The notes beneath the pieces are model-generated. The model worked only from the letters and a program-made list of their open reading frames with translations. It had not been told where the DNA came from and made no database searches. Source: Bifidobacterium breve (GTDB lineage Bacteria > Actinomycetota > Actinomycetes > S36-B12). Taken from it: a stretch of DNA of 34,120 bases. This document shows positions 25,257 through 34,120 of this stretch, piece after piece. The position numbers and the translations under genes are program-made. Each line of letters starts with the position of its first letter. Within the stretch, counting starts at the first letter, position 1. The DNA is taken from assembly GCA_945877545.1 (NCBI GenBank), contig CAMCSO010000010.1:1-34120 (forward strand), read 5' to 3'.

Positions 25257-26840
25257 CTAGATCAAGTCGACGGCGCGCCCGGAATGCGCGGCGATGCGCT
25301 CGGTGATCGTGGCGATCGCGCCAGCCGGGATCGGCGAGTCAACAGTGAGCACGATGAGCGCGTGGCCTGAGTCGTCACGGGCAACCTGCATGCCAGCGAT
25401 GTTGATGTCGGCATCACCGAGAACTCCACCCACCACCGCCACGACGCCTGGCTTATCGTGATACCGGAAAAAAGCCATGTGATCGCTCACTGGTACATCG
25501 ACGTCGAAGCCATCCACATCAATTACCTTCGACGTGTGGCGCGCGCCGGTCACGGTGCCGGCCACGCTCACCTTCTGCCCATCGGTGAGGGTCAGAATGA
25601 CGCGAACAACAGATCTGTGGTCCGAGCTCATGCGGTCGGTTGTCATCGCCACCTCGACACCACGCTGCTCGGCGAGCACCGGGGCGTTCACGAACGAGAC
25701 CGGATCGTGGACGAGCTTTTGGAATACTCCCTTCAGAGCGGAGAGCTCCAGAACTCGGACATCATGGTCGACGATCTCGCCAAGGACCTCAACATCGACC
25801 CGTTCTACAGCCGCGCTTGCTAGCGCGCAGGCAATGGATCCGATCTGCTCAGCCAACGGGAGCAACGGCTTGATTGCGTCGGCAATCTGCCCGCCCTGCA
25901 CATTGACGGCGTCAGGCACAAGTTCGCCCGCGAGCGCGAGTCGAACAGAACGAGCCACCGAGATGCCCGCCTTCTCCTGGGCCTCGTCGGTGGACGCCCC
26001 GAGGTGCGGAAGTGCCACAACATTCTCTAGGGTGAACAGCGGCGAGTCGGTGCATGGCTCCTTGGCATAAACATCAAGGCCTGCCCCGGCCACCCGACCC
26101 TCGACGAGCGCCTCGTAGAGAGCGGTTTCATCCACGATGCCGCCGCGCGCCGCGTTGATAATGCGGACGGTCGGCTTGACCTTACGAAGTTCGGCATCGC
26201 CAATGAGTCCGACCGTTTCCGGCGTCTTGGGGAGGTGGACGGTAATGAAGTCACTTTCGACGAGCAGATCGTCAAGGGTGACCATTCGGACCCCGAGCTG
26301 GGACGCCCGGGCCGGCTGGACGTAAGGGTCGTAGGCGATCAATTGGACCCCGAAGGCACTGAGCCGCTGGGCGACGAGAATGCCAATGCGGCCGAGACCA
26401 ACGATGCCGATAACCTTGTCGGATACCTCGACGCCGGTGTACTTGGATCGCTTCCATTCGCCGCGGTGCAGGGCCTCGCTCGCCGGCACCACGTTGCGCG
26501 CGCAGGCGAGGAGAAGGGCGATCGCGAGCTCAGCAGCCGAAACGATGTTTGAAGTCGGGGCGTTCACAACCATCACCCCCGCTTGCGTCGCCGCCTTCAC
26601 ATCGACGTTATCAAGCCCGACTCCGGCGCGAGCGATGACCTTGAGGCACTTCGCAGCAGCGATAGCCTCAGCATCAAGGAGGGTAGCTGACCGCACGAGG
26701 ATCGCATCGACGTCAGTGATGGCCGAAAGTAGCGCCGCCCGATCCGCCCCATCACATTCGATAACCTCGAAGTCGGGGCCGAGGGCCTCAACGGTCGCTG
26801 GGGAGAGCTCTTCTGCGATGAGGACACGGCGCTTGGTCAT
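25257..26840 (-). CDS. serA: D-3-phosphoglycerate dehydrogenase
   Basis: 527 residues, the long type with an intervening ASB domain and a C-terminal ACT domain. It oxidises 3-phosphoglycerate to start serine synthesis. Rossmann motif IGIVGLGRIGILVAQRL; catalytic Arg in NAARGGIVDE, Glu in YAKEPCTDSPL, His in ALPHLGASTDEA. The ACT domain lies at about 455-527 (HMAFFRYHDKPGVVAVVGGVLGDADINIAGMQVARD), a likely serine sensor. TAGGCT (26847-26852) ends 6 nt before ATG 26840 and no Shine-Dalgarno is seen, so the transcript is probably leaderless and independent of ilvC. The 104-bp gap to leuA shows no clear terminator. Confidence 0.97.
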   Translation of the reverse strand: MTKRRVLIAEELSPATVEALGPDFEVIECDGADRAALLSAITDVDAILVRSATLLDAEAIAAAKCLKVIARAGVGLDNVDVKAATQAGVMVVNAPTSNIVSAAELAIALLLACARNVVPASEALHRGEWKRSKYTGVEVSDKVIGIVGLGRIGILVAQRLSAFGVQLIAYDPYVQPARASQLGVRMVTLDDLLVESDFITVHLPKTPETVGLIGDAELRKVKPTVRIINAARGGIVDETALYEALVEGRVAGAGLDVYAKEPCTDSPLFTLENVVALPHLGASTDEAQEKAGISVARSVRLALAGELVPDAVNVQGGQIADAIKPLLPLAEQIGSIACALASAAVERVDVEVLGEIVDHDVRVLELSALKGVFQKLVHDPVSFVNAPVLAEQRGVEVAMTTDRMSSDHRSVVRVILTLTDGQKVSVAGTVTGARHTSKVIDVDGFDVDVPVSDHMAFFRYHDKPGVVAVVGGVLGDADINIAGMQVARDDSGHALIVLTVDSPIPAGAIATITERIAAHSGRAVDLI

Positions 26841-26846
26841 TCACAG

Positions 26847-26852
26847 AGCCTA
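26847..26852 (-). promoter_or_regulatory. -10 element of leaderless serA
   Basis: TAGGCT, identical to the hexamer before the FAH gene, ends 6 nt before ATG 26840. It separates serA transcription from ilvBNC. Confidence 0.45.
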
Positions 26853-26912
26853 CCGGTGGCTCGGGCGCCCCACGATTCATCGTTCCCCAGACCGTAGAGT
26901 GCGATGAACGTC

Positions 26913-28572
<1,660 letters not shown>

Positions 28573-28573
<1 letters not shown>

Positions 28574-30315
28574 CAGTCGTCACTTCCCCACTGCGGAGCC
28601 ATCGATCGGGCGACCAAGATGTCATCGTTGCTCGTGCCGGCCGCCACCATCGGCCACACCATCGCATCGCGATGCACGACGAAGTCGATAACGACCGGGG
28701 CGTCATTCATGCCCATGGCTTTTTCGATCGTCGCATCAACCTCCTCGGGAGACTCGCAGCGCAAACCGTGGCAGCCATAGGCATCGGCAAGCTTCACGAA
28801 ATCCGGGATGCGATGAGAATGCAGGTCGGTGTTCGAGTAGCGCTCGTTGTAAAACAGGGTCTGCCACTGACGGACCATGCCGAGGCTGCTGTTGTTGATG
28901 AGCGCAACCTTGATCGGGATGTCATTGATCGCGCACGTGACGAGTTCCTGGTTCGTCATTTGGAAGCAGCCATCACCATCGACCGCCCATACGGTGCGAT
29001 CCGGCGCCCCGACCTTGGCCCCCATCGCGGCGGGCACTGCAAAGCCCATGGTGCCGAGGCCACCTGAGTTGATCCAACTGTCAGGGCGCTCGTACTTCAC
29101 GAATTGGGCCGCCCACATCTGGTGCTGGCCGACGCCCGCAGCGTAGATGGACTCAGGGCCAGAGATTATGCCGAGACGCTCGATGACGTACTGCGGGGAA
29201 AGCGATCCGTCGTCGGGCAGGTCGTAGCCGAGCGGGTACGTCTCGCGCCACCGTCCCACGACCGACCACCAAGCCTCGTAGTCTCCGCGGCGACCAGCGG
29301 CATATTCGGCCTCGATGGCCGTGACGAGATCCGGAATGATCTCAGCAAGGTCTCCGACGATCGGGACGTCTGCGTCACGGTTCTTCCCGATCTCAGCAGG
29401 GTCGATATCTGCATGAATGATCGCGGCGTCGGGGGCAAAGGTCGAGAGCCTTCCAGTGACGCGGTCATCGAACCGCGCACCGAGGGTGATGAGGAGATCA
29501 GACTTCTGCAGCGCTCCCACTGCCGCCACCGTGCCGTGCATGCCGGGCATACCAAGGTGCAGCGGGTGGGAATCAGGGAAGGCACCTCGCGCCATCAGGG
29601 TCGTGACGACAGGTATTCCGGTGAGCTCCGCAAGGCGCATCAGCGCCTGCGACGCCCGGGCACGCATGACGCCGCCGCCGACATACAGCACGGGCGACTT
29701 CGCGTCGATGATCATTCGGGCCGCCTCGCGAATCTGCTTCGCGTGCGGCCGGGTGACGGGGTGATACCCAGGCAGGTCCAGACTCAACGGCCATTCGAAG
29801 GTGGTGCTCCCCTGAAGGGCGTCCTTTGACACATCGACGAGGACAGGGCCCGGGCGACCCGTTGACGCCAGGTGGAAGGCCTCGGCGATCGCGCGGGGGA
29901 TGTCGTCCGGGTTCGTCACGAGGAAACTGTGCTTCGTGATCGGCATCGTGATGCCGCGGATGTCGGCCTCCTGGAAGGCATCGGTCCCGATCGACGGGCT
30001 TGGCACCTGCCCGGTGATCGCGACCATCGGGACCGAGTCCATGTTCGCATCGGCAAGTGGCGTGACGAGGTTGGTGGCCCCTGGCCCGCTCGTCGCCATG
30101 CATACGCCGACCTTGCCGCTCACGTAGGCGTAGCCCTCGGCCGCATGACCCGCACCCTGTTCGTGACGTACCAGAATGTGGCGAATGGACGGCGAGTCCA
30201 TAAGGGGATCATAGAGGGGCAGGATCGCCCCGCCTGGGATACCGAACACGTCGGTGACCCCTGCCGTCTCCAGCGCATAGACCAGGCTCTGCGCCCCGGT
30301 TATCTGCTCGCCCAT
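28573..30315 (-). CDS. ilvB: acetolactate synthase large (catalytic) subunit
   Basis: 580 residues, TPP-dependent. It makes 2-acetolactate from two pyruvates (valine, leucine) or acetohydroxybutyrate with 2-ketobutyrate (isoleucine). The catalytic Glu lies in [35 protein letters not shown] is typical; the TPP-Mg motif is [39 protein letters not shown] 30315 has ACAGG upstream. It heads ilvB-ilvN-ilvC behind a leader peptide and terminator (30383-30475), so the whole operon is probably attenuated. The 2-ketobutyrate it needs can come from CimA here. Confidence 0.98.
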
Positions 30316-30382
30316 CCTGTTGTCGCCAATCTCTCGTGTCGGTGATGGTTATCTCAGCTGCTGCCACATGACCTCGGCAATG

Positions 30383-30415
30383 AAAAACCCTCCGACCCGG
30401 CTGGGTAACGGAGGG
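30383..30415 (-). terminator. intrinsic terminator of the ilvB attenuator
   Basis: On the minus strand CCCTCCG (30409-30415 complement) pairs with CGGAGGG (30388-30394 complement), with an inner ACCC/GGGT pairing, followed by five T residues. It lies between the leader peptide and ilvB, 67 nt before the start codon, with no gene of its own to end. Confidence 0.88.
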
Positions 30416-30436
30416 CGGCGCGCCGGTCGACGTGTG

Positions 30437-30475
30437 TCAGCCCGCGCGCAAAATTACGACTAGCCTCTTTGCCAT
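30437..30475 (-). CDS. ilvB leader peptide MAKRLVVILRAG
   Basis: A 12-codon frame from ATG 30475 with Leu-Val-Val-Ile-Leu in a row, all branched-chain residues, ending TGA. A longer in-frame start (MVLSMAKRLVVILRAG) exists 12 nt upstream, but the predicted -10 (TATGGT, 30483-30488) overlaps it, leaving 30475 as the first usable start, 7 nt after the -10. A strong terminator follows within 25 nt. Leader-controlled ilvBNC is known or proposed in actinobacteria. Confidence 0.85.
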   Translation of the reverse strand: MAKRLVVILRAG

Positions 30476-30482
30476 GGACAAC

Positions 30483-30511
30483 ACCATAGCCGCACTGCGG
30501 GCCGCTGTCAT
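30483..30511 (-). promoter_or_regulatory. ilvB operon promoter
   Basis: ATGACA (30506-30511) and TATGGT (30483-30488) on the minus strand have a 17-bp spacer. The -10 ends 7 nt before leader ATG 30475. This is the best complete -35/-10 pair in the window. Confidence 0.6.
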
Positions 30512-30590
30512 CTGAACGTGACCTTTGCCACAGGGGCACGCCTCGGTTAGCCCTTCGAGCCATTCCCGGGGCCACCTGAAAGGGGCCTCC

Positions 30591-31481
30591 TCATGACACC
30601 TGATTGACCAGCGGCTCACCTCGGCCAAGCCGGTCGAGTTGACTTGCGACAAGCCGGCGAGCGCGTGGCAGAAATGCAGATGAGTTCCCCCCCAGGTGCG
30701 GGGTGACGAGCAGACCAGGAACTGTCCATAGTGGGTGGTCAGGAGGAAGGGGTTCGGGATCAGTGACATCTAGGCTGGCCCTAAGCCGCCCCGAGGCGAG
30801 TTCTGCAAGTAAATCATCTGAGCGCACGACCCGACCGCGTGCCACATTGACGAGTAAGGCACCGTCCTTCATGCGGCCGAGGAACTTCGTATCGACCATG
30901 CCGGCTGTCGCCTCATCCAAGGGGACCGCCAAGATAATTACATCCGCATGGGGAAGAAGAGCCGGTAGTTCGCTGCGCGCCCTCACCCCCACCCGTGCGG
31001 TGCGGCCCACCATGATTATTTCTGCCTCGAATGGCTCGAGTCGTCGTCGTATCGCCTCACCGACACCTCCGGCACCGATGATCAGGACCTGCTTGTCCGC
31101 GAGTGCGGGAAGTGACCGATGTCGCCACATCCCCAACCTCATATCGCGAGCCGCCTCATCGATACCACGCAGGTTCGCAATGATCAGGCCAACGGCCAAT
31201 TCCGCTGTGCTGGCATCATGCACTCCCGCGGCGTTGTAAAGCCTCGCGCCGCTGGGCAAGTGCGGCAATGCGTTATCAAATCCTGCTGTCAGCATTTGGC
31301 ACGTGTGCAACAGCGGCATTCGATCCATGAGTGCGAGATTCGACTCGGGACCCATGTAGATCGGCACGAAAACCGTGGCTCGCTGTAGGTCGTCCACGTC
31401 GATGTCTTCGTCGTAAATGACGACGGGGATCGGACTCGGCACCTCTCCGAGTCCAGCCGGAAGTAGCGCTATTTCAGTCAT
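30591..31481 (-). CDS. D-2-hydroxyacid dehydrogenase (NAD-dependent)
   Basis: 296 residues, shorter than SerA and without an ACT domain. Rossmann motif VLIIGAGGVGEAIRRRLEPFE; catalytic Arg in VNVARGRVVRSDDL, Glu in DVTDPEPLPPDHPLW, His in LVTPHLGGNSSAF. AAGVHDASTAELAVGLIIANLR is the typical entry to the cofactor domain. It would reduce a 2-keto acid or oxidise a D-2-hydroxy acid; the substrate is unknown. Its ATG overlaps the preceding Gfo/Idh/MocA stop by 4 nt, placing it at the end of a catabolic unit with the two Gfo/Idh proteins. Confidence 0.9.
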   Translation of the reverse strand: MTEIALLPAGLGEVPSPIPVVIYDEDIDVDDLQRATVFVPIYMGPESNLALMDRMPLLHTCQMLTAGFDNALPHLPSGARLYNAAGVHDASTAELAVGLIIANLRGIDEAARDMRLGMWRHRSLPALADKQVLIIGAGGVGEAIRRRLEPFEAEIIMVGRTARVGVRARSELPALLPHADVIILAVPLDEATAGMVDTKFLGRMKDGALLVNVARGRVVRSDDLLAELASGRLRASLDVTDPEPLPPDHPLWTVPGLLVTPHLGGNSSAFLPRARRLVASQLDRLGRGEPLVNQVS

Positions 31482-32677
31482 CTCACACTCTCCCAGCTCC
31501 GGGCAGCTGCCGAAGCCACCACCGCTTCGTTGGCGCGTGCCGCCCAGAGTGCATCCTCAACCGTGGCCCCAATCGGTTTGTCAAGCGTAATTGACTGCAG
31601 CAAGCGAGCCAACTCGATGACCTTTGAGTCGTCGTAGCCGATTGCGAGGCCTGCCCCAGGCTGGAATCGTTCGTACTCACCGTCCCCCGGGCCTCCGTAG
31701 GCAACCTGTGTCGGACGGCCCTGATAACCGTCGCCGACACAAATGGATAACTCATCCGAGCGCCGAAAGTCCCAGCTCAGTGAACCCTGCGTGCCGTAAA
31801 TCTGGAATCCGTAGTTGCACTGGTCCCCGACCGCTGTGCGACCAGCCTCATAGGTGACCAGTGCTCCGTTGGTCATGCGGACCATCGCACAGAAATGGTC
31901 TTCGTTCTCGACTTCACCAAAGTCAATGCCCACGTCCAGCACATCCACCGTGGCGAAGTGGCTCGAGCCGGGCTTGGCAATCGGCCTTCGCTCGATGAAG
32001 GTAGAGGTGTCCGCCACAAGTTCATCGATGTCACCAAGAAGCATGCGAATCAGGTCGAATCCGTGGGAACCAAGGTCGGCGAGAATCCCGTGGCCGCCTT
32101 GGGCGTAGGTGTAGCGCCACGACAGGGTCCCGCCGGGATCGGCTGCGTAGTCCGAAAGGGTGCGAAAACTCGCATGGGTTGGGCTGCCGATTGCCCCTGA
32201 GTCGATGAGTTCGCGAGCCCGCTCAACCATTGGGAAGTTGCGGTAGTTGAAACCCACAGCGGCCTGTACACCGGCTGCGCGTACTGCCGTCACTACCCGC
32301 TGGCAATCGGCGGCACCAAGCCCAACCGGTTTTTCAATCCAAAGGTGCTTTCCCGCTCGGGCCACCGCCTCACCGATTTCCGCGTGAAATGCATTCGGGA
32401 CAGTCACACTGACGATGCCGATTTCTGGATCCTCAACGATCGACCGCCAGTCCTCGTATGCCCTCACTGGTCCGAGTTGAGTTACGAAGGCATCCCGGTG
32501 CTCAGGCAAGGTGTCGGCCACCGCCATCAGTACTGGTCGCAGGGGCAGATCCCCGTAGTGATGGGCAAGCCGAACCGCTGCACGCGCATGAACATGCCCC
32601 ATCCAGCCAGCGCCGATGACTCCATAGCCGACGCGATCCTTCGGCAAACCCGAGTGGTCGAAGTGGTTCTCCCTCAT
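31478..32677 (-). CDS. Gfo/Idh/MocA-family oxidoreductase
   Basis: 399 residues. NAD-binding motif VGYGVIGAGWMGHVHARAAVR (about 15-36); the family EKP motif appears as LWIEKPVGLGAADC; YTYAQGGHGILADLGSHGFDLIRMLLGDI holds the catalytic His/Asp region (GSHxxD). Members oxidise the hydroxyl of sugars, inositols or their derivatives. ATG 32677 has AAGGAG 5 nt upstream. It is 45 nt downstream of a second family member and overlaps the D-2-hydroxyacid dehydrogenase gene, so the four genes from 34120 to 30591 read as one operon. Confidence 0.93.
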   Translation of the reverse strand: MRENHFDHSGLPKDRVGYGVIGAGWMGHVHARAAVRLAHHYGDLPLRPVLMAVADTLPEHRDAFVTQLGPVRAYEDWRSIVEDPEIGIVSVTVPNAFHAEIGEAVARAGKHLWIEKPVGLGAADCQRVVTAVRAAGVQAAVGFNYRNFPMVERARELIDSGAIGSPTHASFRTLSDYAADPGGTLSWRYTYAQGGHGILADLGSHGFDLIRMLLGDIDELVADTSTFIERRPIAKPGSSHFATVDVLDVGIDFGEVENEDHFCAMVRMTNGALVTYEAGRTAVGDQCNYGFQIYGTQGSLSWDFRRSDELSICVGDGYQGRPTQVAYGGPGDGEYERFQPGAGLAIGYDDSKVIELARLLQSITLDKPIGATVEDALWAARANEAVVASAAARSWESVR

Positions 32678-32722
32678 GATTCTCCTTGGTTTGCATCTGC
32701 CCGGGTCCTTCGTGCGTCAGCG

Positions 32723-33775
32723 CTATTCATTTGTAATCGAAGAGGGGTCGATAGGGACCTCTTGCCCCGTACGTGCTGACTCATGCAAAGCCATGATCAC
32801 CTGAACATTCATCCGACTGTCCGACAACGGGTACGGCGACTGTGAGCCAGCAAGAACGAGTTCTTCGAACCCCCGCACTTCATCGAGGTAGACATCACTG
32901 GGTCCGTAGTCCCACGTGGCTACCTCGAGTTGGTCCGGATCGTCACCAAAGGTTCCCGCCCCGGCGGCCGATGGCATCAACTGCTGTCGCACCGTAGTTT
33001 GCGCGCCAACGCTCGTAAGCCAAGGCTGGTCAAGTTCGAGACTGCCGCGCTCACCCACAATTCGAGCCGAACGGGCCGTCGGGGTTGCCATGCTCGCCGT
33101 GAATTGCACAGCAGTGCCGGACTCGTATCCAAGAAAGCCACTGAACGCAAGGTCGATGCCCGTGGGGCCGTTGACCGCACGCGCATAGGCAAAGACCGGA
33201 TTCTCTCGAAGGACAGCTTGAAAGAATGCAACCGGGTAGCAGCCGACGTCCCACAACGCGCCACCGCCCATGTCGGTATTGAGGCGGATGTCTGCTGCTG
33301 CCGGCAGGGTGAATTCGAAGGTCCCGTGACAGAACATAATTCTGCCCAACCGGCCAGAGGAGACGATCTCAGCGATGTCTGATGTCTGCCGATGAAACCG
33401 CGTAGCTGAGGCTTCCTGAAGGACCACTCCTGCCTCGTGAGCTGCGTGGGCCATCTGGTCCACATTCGCTGGGCTCAGTGCGAGCGGCTTCTCGCAGAAG
33501 ACGTGCTTGCCGGCCTCGCATAGCCGCACCGCCCATTCGGCATGCAGATGATTTGGCAGCGAGATGTACACCGCATCCACATCTGCGGCGTTGGCCAACT
33601 CCTCGTAGGTGCCGTAGGAGGAGGAAATGTCGTAGCGATCGGCGTACGCCTTTGCTCGTTGCACATCCCTAGACGCGACTGCTACCAGTTCGGACCGGTC
33701 CGAGCGACGGACGGCATCAATGAAGCGCTCGTTGATGCGCGCAGTACTGAGTAGTCCCCAGCGCAGCCGTGACAT
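32723..33775 (-). CDS. Gfo/Idh/MocA-family oxidoreductase (dihydrodiol dehydrogenase-like branch)
   Basis: 350 residues. It starts MSRLRWGLLSTARINERF, the WGxLSTAxI form of the nucleotide-binding strand found in the dihydrodiol dehydrogenase/glucose-fructose oxidoreductase branch; the EKP motif is VFCEKPLALSP and the catalytic region is MGGGALWDVGCYPVAFFQAVL. The other Gfo/Idh gene next to it is clearly a different subgroup (GAGWMG motif), so this is not a recent duplication. The substrate is unknown, probably a polyol or sugar. Its ATG is 3 nt after the stop of the VOC gene, so they are coupled. Confidence 0.92.
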   Translation of the reverse strand: MSRLRWGLLSTARINERFIDAVRRSDRSELVAVASRDVQRAKAYADRYDISSSYGTYEELANAADVDAVYISLPNHLHAEWAVRLCEAGKHVFCEKPLALSPANVDQMAHAAHEAGVVLQEASATRFHRQTSDIAEIVSSGRLGRIMFCHGTFEFTLPAAADIRLNTDMGGGALWDVGCYPVAFFQAVLRENPVFAYARAVNGPTGIDLAFSGFLGYESGTAVQFTASMATPTARSARIVGERGSLELDQPWLTSVGAQTTVRQQLMPSAAGAGTFGDDPDQLEVATWDYGPSDVYLDEVRGFEELVLAGSQSPYPLSDSRMNVQVIMALHESARTGQEVPIDPSSITNE

Positions 33776-33778
33776 GAC

Positions 33779-34120
33779 TCAGTGGCCCCCGCCGTGCACT
33801 TCCTCGAGTTCAACGTAATTGCCGTCCGGGTCGCGCATAAAGCACACCGTCGCGGAGCCATCGGTGAGGTGGAAGGTGACCGGATCGGAAACGAATACGA
33901 CCCCCTTTGCCCTCAATTCAGCGACAACGGACTCCAAATCCTCGACGGTGAACGCCATGTGCGTTGATCCGATCGACCCGAGAGGTTGAACCGATGTCCC
34001 GCCCTCGGCACCGCTTAATTCCATAATGTCGATCAGGATCTCGGGTTGCCCGGGCACCTGCAGACGGGTCGAAGTCCCCGAGGCGCCTGTCAATCCGAAC
34101 ACGGTGTCAATTGAAGACAT
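33779..34120 (-). CDS. VOC-family protein, 5' end cut by window edge
   Basis: The 113 codons present end in YVELEEVHGGGH. SIGSTHMAFTVEDLESVVAELRAKGVVFVSDPV and ATVCFMRDPDGNYVELEEV form a complete second VOC module, with metal-ligand candidates His (THMAF) and Glu (VELEE). Upstream residues (VFGLTGASGTSTRLQVPGQPEILIDIMEL) are the end of the first module. The ATG at the very edge is probably internal, since homologues have about 30-40 more N-terminal residues. It heads the visible part of the Gfo/Idh operon. Confidence 0.85.
   Translation of the reverse strand: MSSIDTVFGLTGASGTSTRLQVPGQPEILIDIMELSGAEGGTSVQPLGSIGSTHMAFTVEDLESVVAELRAKGVVFVSDPVTFHLTDGSATVCFMRDPDGNYVELEEVHGGGH

Noticed and set aside
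30516-30590. Possible small RNA or terminator between the D-2-hydroxyacid dehydrogenase stop and the ilvB promoter
   Set aside because: Only short 4-bp stems without a U-tract are visible; nothing supports a defined element.

Overview
The window is a high-GC stretch of an actinobacterial chromosome (class Actinomycetes by gene content; genus not resolvable). The evidence is an HU protein with a PAKKA-type lysine/alanine tail, an NdgR/LtbR-type IclR regulator divergent from leuCD, a coenzyme F420 gene (cofC) plus an F420/FMN split-barrel oxidoreductase, many GTG/TTG starts, and many apparently leaderless promoters. From recall, the order of the core genes matches the conserved block of Mycobacterium (thiL-ddl-gpsA-cofC-hup-leuD-leuC-iclR-gltX-FAH-leuB-serA-ilvC-ilvN-ilvB) and Streptomyces.

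Layout. 1-3442: a DhaL/DAK2 kinase-subunit gene cut by the window edge, divergent rpmB, an orphan PemK/MazF-like protein, thiL and a RAM-domain-only Lrp/AsnC protein. 3468-8369: ddl, a trans-sulfuration-type PLP enzyme, gpsA-plsC, and cofC with a small coupled protein. 8410-12107: an accessory catabolic-looking block (KstD-like flavoprotein, SnoaL/NTF2 protein, SDR, VOC protein) where mycobacteria and streptomycetes carry ppk and a mutT-like gene. 12207-15590: hup, leuD, leuC and divergent ndgR. 15628-18247: shared terminator, tRNA-Glu, tRNA-Gln, gltX and a FAH-family gene. 18257-22238: leuB-ilvE-cimA. 22320-23182: a membrane protein and a PPOX-type oxidoreductase. 23250-30511: leuA, serA and ilvB-ilvN-ilvC. 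30591-34120: a second accessory block of NAD-dependent dehydrogenases (D-2-hydroxyacid dehydrogenase, two Gfo/Idh/MocA proteins) and a truncated VOC gene, resembling polyol, sugar or hydroxyacid catabolism.

Function. The core is a nearly complete branched-chain amino acid locus: citramalate synthase (isoleucine entry), LeuA/LeuCD/LeuB (leucine), IlvBN/IlvC (common pathway) and IlvE (transaminase). Only a dihydroxyacid dehydratase (ilvD) is missing. SerA supplies serine.

The most interesting signals are regulatory. Three short leader peptides precede cimA (VLSITVIIA), leuA (MKRDLLLRCRGEA) and ilvB (MAKRLVVILRAG). Their codons match the amino acids controlled. The cimA and ilvB leaders are followed by textbook intrinsic terminators, whereas the leuA leader has alternative hairpins without a U-tract. 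All three leader peptides appear to start at, or within about three bases of, the mRNA 5' end. Across the window at least ten start codons lie exactly 6 nt after a -10-like hexamer, suggesting widespread leaderless transcription. A perfect GTCTCAC-N3-GTGAGAC palindrome in the leuC/ndgR gap fills the spacer of the predicted ndgR promoter. No CRISPR array, insertion sequence, prophage or rRNA was seen.
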